Below, piece after piece: positions 43,226 to 46,593 of a stretch of DNA of 46,593 nt. The notes beneath the pieces were generated by a model. That model ran no database searches. It was not told where the DNA came from and saw only the letters and a program-made list of their open reading frames with translations. Each line of letters begins with the position of its first letter. Position 1 is the stretch's first letter. Origin of the DNA: Saprospiraceae bacterium (GTDB taxonomy: Bacteria; Bacteroidota; Bacteroidia; Chitinophagales; Saprospiraceae); the NCBI GenBank assembly GCA_020627785.1, contig JAHDGF010000041.1, positions 1-46,593 of the forward strand. The letters are read 5' to 3'. The translations under genes and the position numbers were made by a program.

Positions 43226-44068
43226 ATGAAAGAAAAGAGAATTGATTTACCGTTAACGAAAAATGCAAATCTTGCTCTTTGGAAAGTATATTCTGATTCA
43301 AGTTCAAAAGGAAAAGATGTATTCCTAACACATGGCACTTTCTCTAACAGAAAAATATGTATGGGTATCACTGAATATCTCGTGAAGCGGGGATATAATT
43401 GTTGGATACTTGAATGGAGAAATCATGGAGAAAGTTCAATTACTAAAAGTGATTACGATTTTGAAGATGTTGCTAAAGAAGACATTGATATCGCTTTAAG
43501 ATATCTATTCGAAGAAGAACAACTCAGAAAGATTGACTGTGTAACGCATAGTGGTGGAGGCTTGTGTTTAACCCTTAACTTATTAGAGCATCCAGAGTAT
43601 ACTGAAAGGATAAATCGAATGGTATTCTTTGGCTGTCAAGCTTGGGGAGCTGCAGATAACCTGTTCCGCCGTTTAAGAATGATTGTTGTTAACTTTTTTG
43701 GAAAAAGTTTAGGTTATCTACCTGGTAAAATACTAAAGAGGCCACACAATGAAGATTATTCAATCTTGAAGCATTGGTTTCGTTGGAACCTATCCAAAGA
43801 ATTTAAAAATGAAGAGGGAAGAGATTATCAATCAGAAATGCCACAAATTAAGATTCCAATATTAGCCATCTGCGGAACAGGCGATACAATGATTGCTCCA
43901 GCTCAAGGATGTCAAGACTACTTGGCTAGCTTTAAAAATCCAAATAATAAAGTCTTGGTATGCGGCATTGATACAGGGTATATGGAAGACTATAATCACG
44001 GTAGAATAATTTATTCTCGAAGCGCAGAAAAGGAAATTTACGGTGAGGTTTTGAATTGGATAAAATAG
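43226..44068 (+). CDS. alpha/beta hydrolase
   Basis: 280 residues. Core motifs: FLTHGTFSNRKICMG (oxyanion HG), WILEWRNHGES, the nucleophile elbow VTHSGGG with Ser109, GTGDTMIAP with Asp220, and YNHGR with His258. The usual G-x-S-x-G has Thr in the first position (T-H-S-G-G), as in some lipases and PHA-synthase relatives. No signal peptide. Substrate unknown. The 465-base gap upstream and convergent esterase downstream leave it as a single gene. Confidence 0.85.
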   Translation: MKEKRIDLPLTKNANLALWKVYSDSSSKGKDVFLTHGTFSNRKICMGITEYLVKRGYNCWILEWRNHGESSITKSDYDFEDVAKEDIDIALRYLFEEEQLRKIDCVTHSGGGLCLTLNLLEHPEYTERINRMVFFGCQAWGAADNLFRRLRMIVVNFFGKSLGYLPGKILKRPHNEDYSILKHWFRWNLSKEFKNEEGRDYQSEMPQIKIPILAICGTGDTMIAPAQGCQDYLASFKNPNNKVLVCGIDTGYMEDYNHGRIIYSRSAEKEIYGEVLNWIK

Positions 44069-44095
44069 AAATACTAAATCCTTTTTTATCTGTTC

Positions 44096-44764
44096 TTAAT
44101 CCTTAATTAATACATATTTATTAAAAAGTCTTAGGAGGTTTTCTCGATCAATTCGGTGGTCACCTTCGTAAGAATCTCTAATCAACGGTAAGTTATTTTT
44201 CTCAACGACCATTTCTAATTTTTCTATGGAAGAAGGTTTTAAGAATTGATCTTGTAAGCCATAAGTATAAATGAGTTGCAGTTCTTTCCAATCAGTCTTT
44301 GCTTGACTCAAATCAATTTCTTCCGGGATCCAACACGAATAGGCAATGAAGGTCTGAAAATTAATCTTCGCTTGATTCAGCCATCGAAAACCCATGGTTC
44401 CACCCTGAGAAAAACCTAACAAAATTTTGTGACAGTTGTCGGGCATCATGGTTTCAAAATGCTTGTACAAAGAGCTGAGATAATTACCTATGTCATTTAT
44501 CTCATGCAATCGATCTCTTTTTGTCATCCAAGTGGCCACAACATCTCCACCAAAGTCTTTGGCATAAAGTCGATTAAACGCTTCTGGAGCAACAATGAAG
44601 TGTTCTGTCGTGTCAAATTCTGAAAACTTGTACAGAACCTGCTCACACAACATTCTCGACCCGTGCAGTGCAAACCAGAAATATTTTGTTTTTTCTGTTA
44701 AGTCGCCATAAGTAGAGTAGCGTACGGTTTTATTTATTTGGAAGTTTTTAGTTTGAATGTTCAC
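44096..44764 (-). CDS. phospholipase/carboxylesterase-type alpha/beta hydrolase
   Basis: 222 residues, close in size and pattern to the carboxylesterase/thioesterase (YpfH, EstB) group. Visible: ALHGSRMLCEQ (oxyanion), GFSQGGTMGFRW with Ser119, YGLQDQFL with Asp172 and GDHRID with His203. No signal peptide, so cytoplasmic. It is convergent with the hydrolase at 43226-44068 (27 bases) and divergent from the S41 protease gene. Unrelated in detail to its neighbour despite the shared fold. Confidence 0.86.
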   Translation of the reverse strand: MNIQTKNFQINKTVRYSTYGDLTEKTKYFWFALHGSRMLCEQVLYKFSEFDTTEHFIVAPEAFNRLYAKDFGGDVVATWMTKRDRLHEINDIGNYLSSLYKHFETMMPDNCHKILLGFSQGGTMGFRWLNQAKINFQTFIAYSCWIPEEIDLSQAKTDWKELQLIYTYGLQDQFLKPSSIEKLEMVVEKNNLPLIRDSYEGDHRIDRENLLRLFNKYVLIKD

Positions 44765-44859
44765 TAGTAGGTTTCAGAATTAATACAAAATAAACAAAGT
44801 AGATTATTTCTTTTTTATTTCAAAATGCAACTTTCTCATTTTTTATCCGTCTTTGTTTT

Positions 44860-46326
44860 ATGAGACAGAAAAATCATTTGAACCGCTTATTGCTTTTCGT
44901 CCTTTGTTTTTCTTCATTTGCCTTGAGCGCACAAATAAATGAAGAAAGCGAATCGAATCTTATCCAACAGAAATTATTAATTGAAGATCTTCATTTTCTG
45001 CAACAGAATTGGGATGCACTTCATGGGGCAATGTACATCTACAATTCTAAGGAAGTTATTGATGCAAAATTCAAAGAAATTGAAGATTCAATCAATCGGC
45101 CAATGACCTCTTTGGAATTTTATAAAGCCGTTTGTCCAATTTTAAAACTTATTGGTAATGGACATACACATGTCGTACCGTCCGCAGAAGCCTATACCAA
45201 ACTTCGAAGTACACAGAAGTTATTTCCTTTCGATCTATATGTTGATGGTGAAGTCGTATATATTCTGAGGAACAATTCAAAAAATAAAGACATTAGGCCT
45301 GGTGACGTTCTTTATTCTGTCAATGGCGTAGACGCTTTAACCATAATTAAGGACATTGCGAATAACTTAACCCGAGATGGTATAAATGAATCCATGCCAA
45401 TGACCAGAGCAACGGAGCGATTTACAACCTTTTATGGATTTATGAATCCTAGGACGGATACTTTTCTATGTGAAATTTCAAGTCTTAGTGGTGAGAGACT
45501 AAATGTTGACATTCAAGGCCTTACTTACGCAAATATTAAATCCAACCGAATAGCTTCATACGGAGATCAAAAAAACTGGATTGAATTAAAACAACCTGCA
45601 TACACCTTAGAGTTTGAAGGTGAAACTGCAATTATGACGCTGCGTACCTTTTCCAATAAGGAAATTAAGAAGTACAATAAAATGAAGTCCAAGAAATGGT
45701 TTAAACAAGCGTTCGCAAAAATTAATGATAGAGATAGTAAGAAATTAATCATTGATTTAAGAGATAATGGAGGAGGCGATGAAGAGCCTACCATTGAACT
45801 CTTTTCACATCTTCATGATAAGCCATTTCAATTTTACAAGGATGTATTTTTACAAGAACGAAAAATCCCCAATGGTAAACATTATGATGACAACATCTCC
45901 ATTTTAAATATTTACGCGAAGCTCATCACAAAAAAAGTAAATGGGAAATATGTTTTAAAAGCTAAAGGTCTAAAGAGTTATCCACCTGCAAAGGAGCAAT
46001 ACATGGGGGAAGTTCTTGTATTAACTGATGCTGGTTCATTTTCTGCGACTGGTGAAATGACTGCGATCATAAAAGAGCATGACCGAGCTATTTTTATTGG
46101 AGAGGAACCAGGGGGCAATCCCAATCAAAATACGAGTGGAGCTATGCTTATTTTAAATCTTCCACATTCAAAGCTAAGAGCGGTGGTTCCTGTAGTCGTC
46201 TTTGAAATGAATGTAAGTTTTGAAAATAGTGGGAGAGGTGTCATCCCTGATTATCCCATAAAGAATAGTATTCAAGATGAAATCAATGGTCGTGATGCGG
46301 TTATGGATTTTGCTAAGGAATTTTGA
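44860..46326 (+). CDS. secreted S41 family peptidase (C-terminal processing protease-like)
   Basis: 488 residues. Signal peptide (LLLFVLCFSSFALSAQ, cleavage near 25), an N-terminal helical domain (about 30-110), a degenerate PDZ-like segment (IRPGDVLYSVNGVDA, about 145-160), and the tail-protease core: LIIDLRDNGGGDEE (296-309), then VLTDAGSFSATGEM with the likely nucleophile Ser395, and IGEEPGGN. It lacks the tidy CtpA Ser-Lys order, fitting the S41 group found as exported proteins in Bacteroidota. Start ATG 44860. Confidence 0.85.
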   Translation: MRQKNHLNRLLLFVLCFSSFALSAQINEESESNLIQQKLLIEDLHFLQQNWDALHGAMYIYNSKEVIDAKFKEIEDSINRPMTSLEFYKAVCPILKLIGNGHTHVVPSAEAYTKLRSTQKLFPFDLYVDGEVVYILRNNSKNKDIRPGDVLYSVNGVDALTIIKDIANNLTRDGINESMPMTRATERFTTFYGFMNPRTDTFLCEISSLSGERLNVDIQGLTYANIKSNRIASYGDQKNWIELKQPAYTLEFEGETAIMTLRTFSNKEIKKYNKMKSKKWFKQAFAKINDRDSKKLIIDLRDNGGGDEEPTIELFSHLHDKPFQFYKDVFLQERKIPNGKHYDDNISILNIYAKLITKKVNGKYVLKAKGLKSYPPAKEQYMGEVLVLTDAGSFSATGEMTAIIKEHDRAIFIGEEPGGNPNQNTSGAMLILNLPHSKLRAVVPVVVFEMNVSFENSGRGVIPDYPIKNSIQDEINGRDAVMDFAKEF

Positions 46327-46493
46327 TTATTGCTCCATTAATCCTTTAGACTTCAAGATTAGAGTGAAACGAATGGTCTGAGAAACAGTATTATATTCAG
46401 AGTATTAAAAAGTTAATACGTTAAGTGAGTGATTTGTTTATCAATGATTAAGAAGGAGGAAGTATTGAAAATTAGTGGCTTTTGCTAAGCTAA

Positions 46494-46530
46494 ACAAAAA
46501 AACCAGCTGTGAATTACATCACAACTGGTT
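46494..46530 (-). terminator. rho-independent terminator behind tRNA-Leu
   Basis: On the minus strand AACCAGTTGTGA pairs with TCACAGCTGGTT over the loop TGTAAT, with one G-U pair, and is followed by a run of seven T. On the plus strand the same position is a C-A mismatch, so the structure suits minus-strand transcription and ends the tRNA transcript. The remainder of 46327-46493 shows nothing else. Confidence 0.82.
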
Positions 46531-46542
46531 AATTTCTGCTTG

Positions 46543-46593
46543 TACCCGAGGCGGGACTTGAACCCGCACGACCGTGAAGTCATTGGATTTTAA
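46543..46593 (-). tRNA. tRNA-Leu, anticodon UAA (3' part, cut by the window edge)
   Basis: Read on the minus strand, the fragment begins in the anticodon loop (TTAAAATCC), passes through a long variable arm (TGACTTCACGGTC), gives a standard T arm (GCGGGTTCAAGTCCCGC), and ends with acceptor strand CTCGGGTA. The long variable arm and the TTAAAAT loop fit tRNA-Leu(UAA). CCA is not encoded after the discriminator A. The 5' half lies beyond the right edge. Confidence 0.88.

Noticed and set aside
1-46593. Mobile element, prophage, CRISPR array or defence island
   Set aside because: No transposase, integrase, repeat array, Cas or restriction gene was seen; gene content is core metabolism and envelope.

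Overview
The window reads as chromosomal DNA from a free-living, probably aerobic member of the Bacteroidota; a Saprospiraceae-like lineage is my best guess, by inference only. Support: two TonB-dependent receptors with an N-terminal carboxypeptidase-like domain, one followed by a DUF4249 lipoprotein; a subtilase with a type IX secretion C-terminal sorting domain; a PorV/PorQ-like barrel; DUF3810; AT-rich DNA; and Bacteroidota-type promoter elements (TTG ... TAnnTTTG). It holds about 41 protein genes, one partial tRNA-Leu at the right edge and a possible gene tail at the left edge. I see no insertion sequence, prophage, CRISPR array or plasmid module.

Layout. 1-7.5 kb: TonB receptor, then on the minus strand an M20 peptidase, an FMN-dependent alpha-hydroxy-acid oxidase and a family 2 glycosyltransferase; then mqnE (futalosine menaquinone pathway) on plus. 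7.5-12 kb: minus-strand genes for an EEP-family hydrolase, an AlkB-type alkane monooxygenase, the tightly overlapping set DUF58 / PPK2 / S4 RNA-binding protein, and thioredoxin. 12-15.2 kb: DUF3810 protease-like protein, GNAT acetyltransferase, a strong bidirectional terminator, and an unusual DUF1508 / charged-repeat / transmembrane protein. 15.4-22.7 kb: an Lrp/AsnC regulator divergent from an asparagine synthetase with a clear promoter, Xaa-Pro aminopeptidase, MscS channel, xseB-xseA, a second Lrp/AsnC regulator and a TraB/GumN protein.

22.8-27 kb: TonB receptor plus DUF4249 lipoprotein, facing an ECF sigma / small anti-sigma pair. 27-32 kb: valS and a YfhO-family membrane protein. 32-36.3 kb: group III truncated haemoglobin, family 4 and family 2 glycosyltransferases, and a Wzx-like flippase, which together suggest surface glycan assembly. 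36.3-42.8 kb, all minus: PorV/PorQ-like barrel, futalosine hydrolase (mqnB), signal peptidase I, a beta-propeller-like secreted protein, a BtuF-like metal-receptor protein and the T9SS subtilase. 42.8-46.6 kb: a 465-base gap, two alpha/beta hydrolases, an S41 protease and the tRNA.

How the genes connect. mqnE and mqnB point to the futalosine route for menaquinone. The signal peptidase, PorV/PorQ-like barrel and CTD-bearing subtilase all belong to protein export. Most of the content is core metabolism and envelope. The points most worth a second look are the subtilase whose catalytic Asp is replaced by Glu, the DUF1508 fusion protein, the asparagine synthetase with an altered glutaminase oxyanion motif beside an Lrp regulator, and a hairpin that overlaps a promoter behind trxA.
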